This document shows, one piece after another, positions 8,691-18,500 of a stretch of DNA of 21,581 bases. A program made the position numbers and the translations under genes. Position 1 is the stretch's first letter. Every line of letters begins with the position of its first letter. The stretch spans positions 1-21,581 of the forward strand of contig JAAOMT010000182.1 in NCBI GenBank assembly GCA_016748015.1, written 5' to 3'. The notes below the pieces were generated by a model, which searched no databases, was not told where the DNA came from, and saw only the letters and a program-made list of their open reading frames with translations. This stretch comes from Geosiphon pyriformis (taxonomy: Eukaryota > Glomeromycota > Glomeromycetes > Archaeosporales > Geosiphonaceae).

Positions 8691-9760
8691 GCTTTAGTTA
8701 AGATTTTGTTGTCCCATTTTAATTTATAAACTCTATTTCTTAGAATTTTTTCTATGTGAAATAATCCATCTTATTTGGGATCAAATTTTCTATTTCATTG
8801 TTTTTCTGTTTTAATACAATGTAAAAATACTTTGTTTTCAATCTTAAATTCAACTGGTTTATTTGGTAGTTGGTTATTGTGTTTTTTTTTTGTTTTTTTG
8901 TGACTTTTAAATATTATCAGCTGCTCTTTGCTATTTGTTTTCTAGTGTTTTCATCAAGTTATATGTTTATCTCAACAATGTTTTTTGGAAATTTTCTTTT
9001 GTTATTGGTTTTGTTGGATATGTTTTAACTTCTATTTCGACTGGTATTGTTGCTGTTTTATCATATATTAATTCAAATAGTATAGTTTGTATAGTGTCTT
9101 GCTTCATTGTCTAATAAGCAAATAATATTGATAGTATAAACAAATCCCATTTATCTTGGTTTTTTTGGCTGATCTTGACTATTGCTTCACATAATGTTCT
9201 ATTGAATCTTTCAACTAAGCCATTGATTTGTGAATAATATTGTGATAACAATGGTCTTTTAATTCCAAATCTTTGACTTAATTCTGTTAATGTTCTGTTC
9301 ACAAAGTAAATTTCTTGTCAGATAATAATTTTTTTGAATATTTGTATTAACAGATTAAATTTTGATGAATGAATTTAGCAATAGATTCTGCATTTGTTCT
9401 TTAAATTGTTTTTGCTTCTGGTTATTTAGTGAAATAATTCATAACTATTGCAATATATTTATTTCTTTTGCTAGTTATTATTAATGGTTTGACTAAGTCA
9501 ATTCTGATTTGATTGAATAATTGTTCTACTTTGATTGGTCTCAATGATTTGCTGGGTCTTGTTTTTCCTTTTCTCTAACAAGCATTACAATTTTGAACAT
9601 ATTGGATAATATCTGGATATATTAATGACCAATAGTATTTTTTTATGGTTTTTTTTATGGTTGCTTCTTTATTAAAATGTTCTGCTTTCAAATCTGAGTG
9701 CATGTTATAGAGTATTGTTTTCTTCTTTGGTTCTGTGATTACTCTGAATAATTGATCTGA
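8691..9760 (-). pseudogene. Element B integrase
   Basis: The three-part Ty3-type integrase is visible. The zinc domain has HSDLKAEHF (9674-9700) and CNAC (9579-9590), so all four HHCC ligands survive. The core has the first Asp in RIDLVKPL (codon 9497-9499), the second in LLSDKKF (9317-9319) and the Glu in NGLVERFNRTL (9210-9212). The last two are about 36 residues apart, as in D,D(35)E enzymes. A GPY/F-type module follows (DGLFHIEKILRNRVYKLKW). Stops and frameshifts interrupt it, including TGA in place of Trp or Arg codons, so it is a pseudogene even though its catalytic triad survives. The longest open piece is 9111-9302. Confidence 0.85.
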
Positions 9761-9899
9761 GTCTTTTCTGTTTTTTTAATATAATATATTTTGGTAAATA
9801 ATAAAATATTTTGATTGTTGTTTTATATTGTTTTATTCCTTTTGAGATAATTTTTTCTGAAACTATTGGGTATTAATATAATGTTGGAGTTGTTGATAT

Positions 9900-10345
9900 T
9901 TTTATGTATTCATTTTTTGTTATATTTTTGGTTTGAAATGTTCTTAGATTTGTCTTATTTGTGACAAACTATCAGCATTTCTGTTTTTTTTTTCTTTTTT
10001 TATAATGTAGTATATATTTAAATAGTAAAAGTTTTATTTTCTATCTAACATAGTAGTCATTTCCAAATTTTTGCTTCTGAATTAATGTCAATCTTTTGTG
10101 ATCAGTGTATATGTCAAATTTTTGGTTTAAATATTCTTTCTATTTCATAGCTGCTTAATAAATAGTTAAGTGCTCTAATGCTGGTGTTTTATATTTTTTT
10201 TTAGCTGGATTTAAATTTCAGCTAACATATGTTACTGGGTGTTTTCTTCTATTTGGTTCTCTCTGCAATAATACTGCTTTCAATACTTGACCAAATACAT
10301 TAGTAGTAATAATGAATGACTTGCTGTTATTTAGATAGATCAATA
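9900..10345 (-). pseudogene. Element B RNase H domain
   Basis: Following RT on the minus strand, SFIITTNVFGQVLKAVL marks the first catalytic region. The usual Asp after TT is Asn (codon 10299-10301). It is followed by RKHPVTYVS, LNPAKKKYKTPALEHL (Glu region) and FDIYTDHKRLTL, which keeps the later Asp. This layout is the Ty3-type RNase H that degrades the RNA strand of the cDNA hybrid. Loss of the first Asp by one GAT/GAC to AAT/AAC step and several stops imply inactivity. Confidence 0.75.
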
Positions 10346-10399
10346 CTGGTGCTTAGATAAGCTTTCTTTTTAAAGTATTGAACACTTCTTATTGCTCTT

Positions 10400-11338
10400 C
10401 AGTCTATTTATATTTCACATTTTTGGCTTGAAGCTGGTAGAATGGTTAAGCTATTTTTGAGAAATTTTGAATAAAGTAGTAATAGTATCCAGCAAATTCC
10501 AAAAATGTTCATAGTTTTATCAAATTTGTTGATACTGAAAAGTTTCAATTTTGTTTGAATCTGTTTTGATATTATTCTTGCTTATAACATGCCCTAAAAA
10601 TTTCAATTCTGTTTTGCCGAAAAAACACTTGATTGTATTCAGTTTTAATTCTGTTTTTTTCAATCTTTTAAACACTTGTTAGAAATAATACAAATGATTA
10701 TTAAATATTTTGAGAACACATTAGTGTTATCTAAATATACAATTACTGATTTCTATAGTAGTTTAGTATAAACAATTTCTATAAACTGTTGAAATATGGC
10801 TGAAGCATTAGTTAAGCCAAATGGCATAATTTCAAATTCGAAATTTTTTTCTCTAATAGTAAACATGGTTTTTTCTTTGTCTTTTAGTTTCATGACTACT
10901 TGTTGATAACCACTATCTAAATCCAGTGTAGAAAATCATTTTTTTTCTCTAAAAGCATCGAATAATTCTTAAATCTATGGAGTTAGATAGCTGTCTCCAT
11001 AAGTAACACCATTGAATTTTCTGTAATTCACACAAAAGCAGATTTTTTATTTTTTTTATAGACTAGTACCACTAGTAATGACTATAGACTTATTAATGAT
11101 TAGATTAATTTATTGTTCAACATTTTGTTGATTTTTTGTTGAATGATTTTATGGCTGGCTGGTGGCACTTAATATGCTTTCTGTTTAATTGGCATTGTAT
11201 CTTCAGTCTTAATCTAATGTTGGATAATATCAGTTTGGCCAAATTTGTTTTTATTGGCAAAAATGTAAATAAAATTGTTAAATAACATTTTAAGCTGCAT
11301 TTTTTAAAGTAAGTCTAGATTTCCCAAGTTTATCTGTT
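10400..11338 (-). pseudogene. Element B reverse transcriptase
   Basis: Characteristic RT blocks are seen in order on the minus strand: FCVNYRKFNGVT and DSYLTP (about 11040-10975), FSTLDLDSGYQQVVMK (about 10930-10885), MPFGLTNASAIFQQF (10826 to about 10780), and VIVYLDNTNVFSK with the active-site box at 10726-10737. The YxDD box is YLDN, so the second catalytic Asp is Asn. The first catalytic Asp region (TLDLDSGY) is intact. There are several stops and frameshifts, for example TAG before SVIVYLDN. The blocks and their spacing are typical Ty3/gypsy. Upstream, the frame leads back to the dUTPase block without an intervening gene. Confidence 0.85.
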
Positions 11339-12391
11339 TCAATTGTTTTGGTTAGAGCAAATAACATTCTTCTTGTTTATATATTGTTTGTAATATAATG
11401 TCCACAAATTTGCAAAGTTGTAAAAATTTAAAATAGTGCTTGGTGGTTGGTTTTTAACTTTAATGCTTAAGTATTTAATAATAATTTCACTTGGTATTTC
11501 AATAATGTTTTCAGTTGTATTGTGAATAAAAATTTTGATGTGTTTAGAATTTTTGGCTGATATGTAAAGATTGATGAGTTCAATTTTTTTTGATTCACAA
11601 ATTGTAGTTTCTACTTCAAAAATTTGAGCTTGATTCTTTATTTTCCTTTTTATGGCTAATATGTACTGGTTATATAGTAGAATAGAAATTGATTGATGGG
11701 TGAAGATAATTTCTCCCTTGTTAATAACTTTTTCTTCTGCCATGTTAACTAGTATATCTATTCTACTCATAAATCCAAATCTATTGATTCCTCTTGCTGT
11801 TATTCCTAATTTCTCTCTTTTTCTCACTAATACTAACTGAGCTATTTTAACCAAAGACAAAAATATTGCCTGTGCTATCTTTTTATTTGGTTCAATAATA
11901 TTTTTTTTTTCTGAGTCATTTTGTAGTATTTCTATATATTTTGTATCAATTATTCCTTTTTTAATGTTTATTCCCTTCTTTGCTAAACTAAATCTAGATG
12001 TTAATTGTATCATAGTTGTTGCTAGAATCTCTAGTACAACTTTCAGATTAATACAAGTCCATGAATGTGGTTCTAATTTGATGGCATCTTTTCTTGGATA
12101 TCTTAGATTAAATTCTGCATCAGTATCATGTATTTGTTCTGGTATAATACTTTTCATATTATTGCTGAACCATTTTAGTTTCTGCTTTTTGAAAAAATCA
12201 GGAAGTGCAATGTATTGTTCAGGGTTATCATTGGAGTTTGAATTGTTGTCATTGTTATTGCTTTTTAAAACTGAGCTGGAATCATTGTTTTTATTGTCAT
12301 CATTAAAGTTTGAATCAGAATTAAAAATTGATTCTGATTTTGATAAGCAGCTGCTGATTGGTTTTTCTTTCTCTGAAATTGTGTAGATCAT
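11339..12391 (-). CDS. Element B dUTPase-containing segment of pol (decayed)
   Basis: This is the longest open frame of the window (350 codons from the Met at 12391). The Met is internal: the same frame continues upstream to about 12510 as polyprotein. Residues 10-58 are an Asn/Ser/Asp-rich linker. Then come the five trimeric-dUTPase motifs in order: I DTDAEFNL (89-96; usual core DAGFDL), II SRFSLAKKGI (132-141; RSSLA type), III GIIDTKYI (146-153; catalytic Asp and Tyr kept), IV KKIAQAIFL (170-178; GDRIAQ type), V ARGINRFGFMSR (199-210; glycine-rich loop). dUTPase hydrolyses dUTP to dUMP and keeps uracil out of cDNA. Many glycines are Lys, Glu or Arg, so activity is probably lost. Residues 215-320 look beta-rich and lead into RT. 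Confidence 0.85.
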   Translation of the reverse strand: MIYTISEKEKPISSCLSKSESIFNSDSNFNDDNKNNDSSSVLKSNNNDNNSNSNDNPEQYIALPDFFKKQKLKWFSNNMKSIIPEQIHDTDAEFNLRYPRKDAIKLEPHSWTCINLKVVLEILATTMIQLTSRFSLAKKGINIKKGIIDTKYIEILQNDSEKKNIIEPNKKIAQAIFLSLVKIAQLVLVRKREKLGITARGINRFGFMSRIDILVNMAEEKVINKGEIIFTHQSISILLYNQYILAIKRKIKNQAQIFEVETTICESKKIELINLYISAKNSKHIKIFIHNTTENIIEIPSEIIIKYLSIKVKNQPPSTILNFYNFANLWTLYYKQYINKKNVICSNQNN

Positions 12392-13170
12392 AAATGATAG
12401 TGGATTGTAAATAAGATCATACTTATTACAATATTGAAAGTCACATAAAATTAAACAGTAGTCACATAGTCAAGTGTTTAGTTGTTCTAAACATTGCTCT
12501 TGCTTTTCCCTAGTGAGTGCTAGGTCTTGATAATATTTGTAGAATTGTTCTGAATTCATATTATTGAAAACAATATCAGGGTTTGAGGTCCAATTAAGTT
12601 TTATGAATTCTAGTAGGCTATTTTTGATTTCTTTTATTTTTTTTTTGATGTGCTTTCAATTTTGGCAAGAGCTATTTACCAAATTTTGTTGTTATTGTGT
12701 GAACAATTATCTAAGCATTTTACTGCTTTTCTTTAGACAGCATCTATTGGTGTTTTTTTGTGTATTCAATTGCTAATTAAAATTATGTATTAGTACAATT
12801 CATCACACGTTTCTTTTTTTTTAGGAATGTTGTTCCATATTTTTTTGTCAAGAAAAGTTTTTTCATAAGTTAGGCATAGTTTATTGTCCTATTTTTTTTA
12901 TTACTTAGATCATCCAAATTGTTCAAAAATGCATAAGTGGCAGTAGTATTTCATAGCTATTGGCCAGTCTTTATTGTTATTACAATATGCATTCATTTTT
13001 GACAATTTCTTACCACAATTAACACAAATTAGCTTGAATTGACAATAGTTTGGCTGTAGTTGAATAGTAATGGTATAGATTATATATGTGGAGATGATTG
13101 CTTGAGTTTTTTTTTTTTTTTTCTTTCTATATAGGTATTGGTGATAGATTGTTGTGGTTAGTGTCAATCT
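12392..13170 (-). pseudogene. Element B linker with two cysteine-rich (zinc-finger-like) clusters
   Basis: Between protease and dUTPase, the minus strand carries CVNCGKKLSKMNAYC, with YYCHLC about 15 residues later (inside the open piece 12910-13167). Nearer the dUTPase is CDYCLILCDFQYC (about 12465-12425), in the same frame as the dUTPase ORF. The CxxC...CxxC pattern suggests two small zinc-binding modules. The remainder is charged, with stretches such as YKYYQDLALTREKQEQCLEQ, and broken by stops. It could be a nucleic-acid-binding spacer in the polyprotein. No named domain is recognised. Confidence 0.55.
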
Positions 13171-13239
13171 ATAAAACTTGGTAGACTTCCTAAGTAGGTT
13201 TTTTTTTTTTTTCGAATTTGATTAGTGGTAGCAGTTGGA

Positions 13240-13933
13240 TAGTACTTGTTTTAAAATGGCTGCAAGTGGCAGGTACTTAAATTTAGTAGTCATTTTAACT
13301 GAGCTGAAGCTTTTATATAGTTCAATTAAGAATAGCATTGGTTTTGAACAGCCAGTTATTACCAAAAAGTACTTAGTACTGAGTGGCTTCTATAACAAAA
13401 ACTTTGATTGACACAATAATATTACTGACTTTAAAAGAGAAATTATCAATTTTGTCTATTGGAGTCTTTATTGCCCTATTAGCTATGATTATTTATGTAC
13501 TGACAACATAATTAATTTGGTGACCTAATTAATCTATAAGTTGTTAAATAATAATGCTACTAACTAATCTACTGTTTAAAATCAGTTTGATAGACTGACC
13601 ATCAACTTTGGCATCTGTATATATTGCAGTAATGAGTTTTAATTTTAGAGTGGCTCTACTGAATAATGGCATTTTAACTGGTTTTTTGAATTCAAAAGGA
13701 AAGATGGCAGTAAGTAATTCATTTTTAGTAATAATTATTGACAGTATGTTGTTGATAAAGAAATGCTTTTGTTTAGATTCTAGCTTATTAAATAATATAT
13801 CTTCTGAAGTAATCAGAAGACTTAAATAGTTCTGGGAATTTGGGTTAGGGTTATACTCAGTTTCCAAACTTTGCTGGCATAATCTTGATAGTTGTTGTGA
13901 TGTGCTAGGGATCAATTGATGCATTACTATCAC
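13240..13933 (-). pseudogene. Element B retropepsin-like protease and preceding gag-pol spacer
   Basis: The open piece 13544-13933 holds a Gln/Ser/Asn-rich spacer, then KLITAIYTDAKVDGQSIKLI, the beta-strands leading to the protease active site. The expected Asp-Ser/Thr-Gly triad is Asn-Ser-Arg (13568-13576), explained by two G-to-A-type steps on the coding strand. Downstream, in a broken frame, are IIIANRAIKTPIDKIDNF, VSIKVFVIEATQY and LFGNNWLFKTNAILN, which correspond to the flap region and the C-terminal GNDWL-like strand of Ty3-type proteases. The enzyme would have cut the gag-pol polyprotein. It is inactive as written. Confidence 0.75.
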
Positions 13934-14179
13934 TAATCACCAGTTTTGTTAAGTGTTGGTGATTCTTGGTCTTGAATTTCTGAACATTTAAGCTGGAATT
14001 TGTGATGGTATTTGAAGTTGTTAAAGTTAATAAATTACTTGTGGCTGTAGTTGATATATTACGAATACTGGAGGCTAATAAATTGGTAGTGTGTATATTT
14101 GCTGCATTATTGGTGGGTAATAAGACTGATATTGATTTTGATTTAGATGGTAATTCAGAGTTTAAAACTTGTGATCAGG

Positions 14180-15907
14180 GCTTTAATATTAATTTTCTGA
14201 TTGTTAATAGTTGGTATTGAATCTGGCATAGCAATCAGCTCTTATGTGGCCTTGTTTATCACAATTATAACACATGTGCATTTCTTGTTGTCATGGTTAA
14301 TTAGCTGATGATAAGAGACACATTTGATTTTGAAAATGATTAAAGTTTCTTAAATTGTTGCAACGTTGTGAAGGTTGATAGATTGTCTGATTATTAGCTA
14401 AGTATTTTTTAATTTTCTGATTAATTAAATCACTAAATTGTTTCAATTTGGAATCCAATTCAAATAATTTATTCATTACTAGATTTATGACTTGGGTGTA
14501 GTTAGCTTTGAGTTTCACTAATTCAAAGTCTTTGGTGTATATAACTGCTGCTTGCAGGTTGGCTAGATATAATAGACATATATGTTAGAAGATACTACTG
14601 CATAGACCACAAATAAACTGGTTCAAGATTTGTAATTCTGTAAAATAGTTGGCATTAATTGCTTTGATCTGGTGCAGATTTTGATAAAAGCATTCCAAGT
14701 AAGTAGTGACTATTTTAACATTCTCTTGTTTTATAATGGTAAATATATTGGCTAAACAGTTGATGTTGTTATTATTACTAAAATATCTTAGAAACTTAAG
14801 TTTAAAGGCATTGAAATCTTAGAGTTTATTTGTAAAGCTTTAATATCACAAGTTGGCAGTATTCTGTAAAAAGTATGAGATGGCTTGTAGTGTTTTGGCA
14901 TTGTTCTATTCATTAATTGTGATAGTTTTTTTTACATTATTTAGTCACACTTGTGCATCATTTTCCTTACCAGTAAATTTTTCAATTTTGGTGATTGGGG
15001 TGTATGCCATTGGTGCAATTGGTTGTTAGAACTGTTAAAGTTGTTGTTGTAGTTGTAATTGTTAAGATTTTTTGGCAATTGGTTCAATTGGTGGTTGATT
15101 AATCATAATTACTGGAAGTAAGTTTTGCTAATTAATAATGTCAGAGTTGAGATTGTTCTGATTTTGCTGAGCTTAAATATTTGAAGTTTGAACTTTCAGG
15201 TTTTCTAAAATCAGGTTTTGATAATTAAATTTCTGATCTTTGTCCTCTTTTTTTTCTGATTCCATAATTTTTCAAGGACTAACAGTTTCAAAATTTGGTT
15301 GAAATAATAATGATTGAACTCCTAATGGCATTAGTAATTGCAATTTAAATCCTTTAAAATAATTACTGTAAGTTCCCAATAATTTTGCTTTCTTCTGTTT
15401 ACTTTGAAATAGAAGTTGGGCTGATGTTGTTCTTGTATTTGATGTAGATGTGTCTGTTAATAAGATGTTAATAGTACTTCTAGATATATAGAGATAAGAT
15501 GGATTGGTTGGTAATTTAACTCTTATTTTTTTTCAAGTAGGTAGTATTCTCTAAGATATTACTGTTGGTGTTTGTAGTTTTTTTTTGTTTTTGTTTGCAT
15601 AGGTGATTAGATATCTTTGTTGAATGTGATTTTCAATTTTTTAGTTGATTTTAATAATAATTAATGCAAAATTATGAGTTACTGGTAAGCTGGTATTTTG
15701 AATTAATTTATTGTAAAAATTTTCTTTTGCTGATTTGGTATTTACTGGTGTTTTTAGAAAATATAAGATTTTTTTGTTGATGTAAAAATTAAAGACTGAT
15801 TCTGCTGATAGATAGTTGCTAGTTAATTTTAAGTGTTGACAGTAGTTTTGGAATAAGGATTTGACAAATCCTAAATAGTCTGTTTTTATCCTTTCTGATT
15901 CTGCCAT
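14180..15907 (-). pseudogene. Element B gag with CCHC zinc knuckle
   Basis: It starts at the ATG at 15905-15907, 63 bp inside the 5' LTR, with MAESERIKTDYLGFVKSLFQ; the first block is open to 15641. A Pro/Gln-rich, broken section follows. The capsid-like region then reads PIAPMAYTPITKIEKFTG (about 15035-14980), AQVWLNN, FKLKFLRYFSNNN and FTIIKQENVKIVTTYL. Next is an open piece (14297-14518) with NLVMNKLFELDSKLKQFSD. The knuckle is CYNCDKQGHIRADC at 14231-14272, a perfect CX2CX4HX4C. Gag would form the virus-like particle and bind RNA. From memory it resembles gag proteins of Glomeromycotina Ty3 elements. Frameshifts and stops interrupt it. Confidence 0.8.
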
Positions 15908-15952
15908 TTTTAAATGGTGGTTTATTAGTGCTGGTTTTTTGTAGAATTATAT

Positions 15953-15968
15953 CTTACAGAGAGCACCA
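15953..15968 (-). promoter_or_regulatory. Primer-binding site of element B
   Basis: On the minus strand, TGGTGCTCTCTGTAAG begins two bases inside the 5' LTR end. The TGG complements a tRNA 3' CCA, and the rest would pair with an acceptor stem and T-arm. The tRNA species is not identified. Confidence 0.65.
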
Positions 15969-15970
15969 AA

Positions 15971-16753
15971 TGTTACAAGTAATTATTTGGAATATTAAAA
16001 CAAATAACAAACCCATAACTTGGTACTTAATAGTTGATATGATTAGTAATATCTAAAGGTTTTAGTGATTTGAAGGTTTTGGATTAAGTCCTTTGTATAA
16101 TGAACAGAGATTTAATAATTGTTTCAGTCACCTTCTAGAATTACAATTCTGTCAATTCTTTTTTCAGTGTGATGGCTGGCAATCTTCTAGTAAGCTATTC
16201 TCAAATCTGAGTGTCTACTCTTATTTCTGGGTCTTTTACCAGTGCCTTATTCTAATATTAATATTCTGCATGTTAATTTTTTTAAATCAATTAGTAAATT
16301 AATAATAAAACAAAAAAAAAAGAATAAAAAAAATAAAGAAATGAAAATGAAAAATAAGCCAAGGCAAGTTAGTATTTCATCAATAGCTGTCATTAAGAGC
16401 TATTGTTTTAGTGTAATCAAGTATTAGTTACTATTAACATGAAATGTTAATAATGAACAATTAGGTTGATATAATCAATAAGTATATTTATTGAATATAT
16501 AGATTTTAACTAAGAAGTAGAACTAAGATGTCTGTCTTTTCTGCTTTAAATACTATCACTATATATATATAATTAAGATTCCTCAATTCCTTAATTCTTT
16601 ATACCAGGAATTTTGTAATTCCTCATAAGAAATCCTAGAATTCTAGAATCCTGTAATTTTGTAATTCCTCTAAGAAAAATCTTAGAATTCCCTGTTTACT
16701 ATGTCTACTTTTAATTGGTTAATTTATATGATTCTTATATTTTATAAGTAACA
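15971..16753 (-). mobile_element. 5' LTR of element B
   Basis: It begins TGTTACAAG on the plus strand and ends AAGTAACA, giving the terminal inverted repeat TGTTAC...GTAACA over 783 bp. The alignment partner is 7351-8026. Within it, a dinucleotide TA run (about 16560-16572) may act as TATA region for minus-strand transcription. A block of imperfect GGAATT/AATTCC palindromes (about 16598-16695) lies in U3. The primer-binding site and gag follow on the left, so this is the 5' LTR. Confidence 0.88.
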
Positions 16754-16824
16754 ATATAATTATAATAAATAATTAATATTAAGTTTTTTGGCTTAATAAA
16801 TAATTTATTTTGGTGTTTATACTC

Positions 16825-17435
16825 TTTTAACAAGTAATTTTATTTTTTATTATTATATCTATGTTTTTTTTGATGTTTTTTATCAAACAATCTTTAATAT
16901 TATAATTTTAATACTTTTTCTTTAATCAATTAACAAACAAAAAAAATAGCAAGAAAAATAAATTAATATTTTATCAATAGTCATAATTAAAAGCTATTGT
17001 TTCAATATTGTTAAATTAATATGTTTAATATAAATAGCATTAAAATATAAAAAGCATTTTGGATTTCAATAAAATAAGTCAAAGTTTATTAAAAAATAAT
17101 TTTAAATATTTTTTAATAATAATGTTTATTAAGTTGGTTATAATTTGGTTAAAGTAATAATAAAAACTAAACTGATTTTAAAGTATGCTTGTTTGGTTCT
17201 AAAATGTTTTTTTTGGCTTTTAATACTTTTACTATATATATAAATCTTTGTAATATGGAATTTCAAAAATTTCAAAAATTTTTTTAAATTATCACTAGAA
17301 TTTCTGGCAATCCTAAAATCTTTGGCATTTTTATTAATATTTCTGAAATTCTTAATATTATATGTTCTGATAATTTATTATTTTTTAATTGGCTCTTTTA
17401 TATTATCTTATTTTTTGTTTTCTATACAAGTAATA
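16825..17435 (-). mobile_element. LTR C: third, strongly diverged LTR of the B family
   Basis: It shares landmarks with both B LTRs in the same order and orientation: TTAACAAGTAATTTT near the start, CAATTAACAAACAAAAAAAA, TTATCAATAGTCATAATTAAAAGCTATTGTTTCA, CTTTTACTATATATATAAA, and an end in GTAATA (17430-17435) matching GTAACA. About 150-200 bp of the interior near the start is missing. GC is lower than in the B LTRs. No gag or pol is attached, so it is a solo LTR or a remnant. The 16754-16824 gap to element B holds only AT-rich sequence. Confidence 0.65.
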
Positions 17436-18500
17436 GTAATTATAAGAATCATCATAAAAAAAAACTTTTTTGTTGCTAATTCACATAATAACATAGAAAA
17501 ACTATAAATATTATCAGCAAAAGTAAATTTTTTTTCTCTTAAAACTTCTGGTAGAATGTATGAAATCACTCTAAATATTTTTTTTTTTCGTTGTTGTTGT
17601 TGCTTCATTGTTTATAAGTTGACATGTCCCAAAATTATAAATATTTACTCTAGAAATACCTAATTGTAAGATGTTGTTTAAATATAAATTATGATGAACT
17701 ATACCAAAAAAATAAATATTATTAAGTCTAAAAGCTATCTAATGAGTAATATTTAATTTACAAGACCAATTTACAGAATAAAAATTTGTTGATAAATATT
17801 TTCACATGTTTCCATGTTTGGTAAACTCCATCACAATTCCATATTTGAATGTTTTAGCATTTTGCTTAATCTCATAGATAGAGATTTAGTTACTTAAATA
17901 GCCATTCTTATTAATTTCAATAACTCTTTGAATATTTAAAACTATAAAAAAATAAGTAAATAACATATATATATATATATATATTGAGTAATATTAAATA
18001 ACAATAAGTAAATATGAATTAATAGAATTTGAATTTATTATTAAATATAAATATAATTAATAATAGTTTTTGTTTACTTTTTTAAACACTTCTTTACTGT
18101 TTGTCAACATAATTTATATTGCTACTTTTTTTCCTACTTCTCATTTTCCATATTCTATTAAACCATAATGTTTTATAGAATATTTATTAATTAATCTATC
18201 AATTAGGGTTGCTTTATAAATTTTAGTTAACCCTTCTCTAACAATTTTGTTGATATTCGACAAATGATCCCATTAGATTGATTAGGTAGAATATAGATTG
18301 GATTCTTAATTATTTTTTCAACTACTTTATTGCTACTTGAAAAGTTACATTAAAGTTTTTTTTAAAAATATGAGCCAGTATGCTTTACAATGATTAAAAT
18401 TATTATTAAGAATACTCTCTTGACAGAGTAAACACAGGTTGCAATCATGTATTTCTGAACAAGTTCTTTTAATTTCTTTGGATTTCCATAATGTATAAGT
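17436..18500 (-). pseudogene. Protein kinase pseudogene (TKL/Ser-Thr kinase-like), one intron
   Basis: Reading leftwards: a Cys-containing N-terminal piece (HDCNLCLLCQE, about 18445-18410), then KIVREGLTKIYKATLIDR (glycine-loop region), KKVAI followed by a stop where the VAxK lysine should be (18113-18124), and an intron at 18077-17942 (GTAAAC...ATAG). Then come YGIVMEFTKHGNM (hinge), FFGIVHHNLYLNNIL (HRDLxxxN region; HHN at 17688-17696), NFGTCQ for DFG (17628-17636), YILPEVLREKKFTFADN and YSFSMLLCELAT (APE and F-helix). Spacings fit a kinase. The Lys, HRD Asp and DFG Asp are all lost, with three or more stops and a frameshift, so no activity is possible. The end is cut by LTR C. Such kinases form large families in Glomeromycotina (recalled, not searched). 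Confidence 0.8.
17942..18077 (-). other. Intron within the kinase pseudogene
   Basis: Donor GTAAAC (18077 downwards) and acceptor TTTTTTATAG (ending 17942) bracket 136 bp that contains an (AT)n run at about 17967-17986. Kinase-like sequence resumes on both sides. Retention of an intron argues that the copy arose at DNA level, not by retroposition. Confidence 0.55.

Larger units (their letters stand above)
7351..16753 (-). mobile_element. Element B: near-complete degenerate Ty3/gypsy LTR retrotransposon with a dUTPase domain
   Basis: Two directly repeated LTRs (about 7351-8026 and 15971-16753) flank about 7.9 kb of minus-strand gag-pol. The order from the right is gag, protease, zinc-finger linker, dUTPase, reverse transcriptase, RNase H, integrase. 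RT before integrase is the Ty3/gypsy order. A tRNA-type primer-binding site adjoins the right LTR. In a stretch of about 140 bp compared by eye, the LTRs differ at about one site in five, mostly by transitions, so the insertion is old. Numerous stops and frameshifts make it non-autonomous today. The outer tip of the left LTR is missing at the junction with element A, so no target-site duplication can be read. Confidence 0.9.

Noticed and set aside
11964-12386. 140-codon plus-strand open frame with hydrophobic stretches
   Set aside because: It lies opposite the dUTPase/linker frame and its Leu/Ser richness mirrors the Asn/Asp-rich linker. The minus strand has recognisable motifs, the plus strand none.
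13608-13829. Plus-strand open frame of 73 codons
   Set aside because: Antisense to the protease region, which shows retropepsin landmarks on the minus strand.
13840-13852. GGGTTAGGGTTA resembling a telomere repeat
   Set aside because: Only two units, and it encodes Asn-Pro-rich spacer sequence of element B on the minus strand.
14002-14220. Plus-strand open frame of 72 codons
   Set aside because: Antisense to the gag-pol spacer just downstream of the CCHC knuckle on the minus strand; no domain seen.
17967-17986. (AT)n run as a possible regulatory or origin element
   Set aside because: Simple microsatellite inside the kinase intron; nothing else supports a function.
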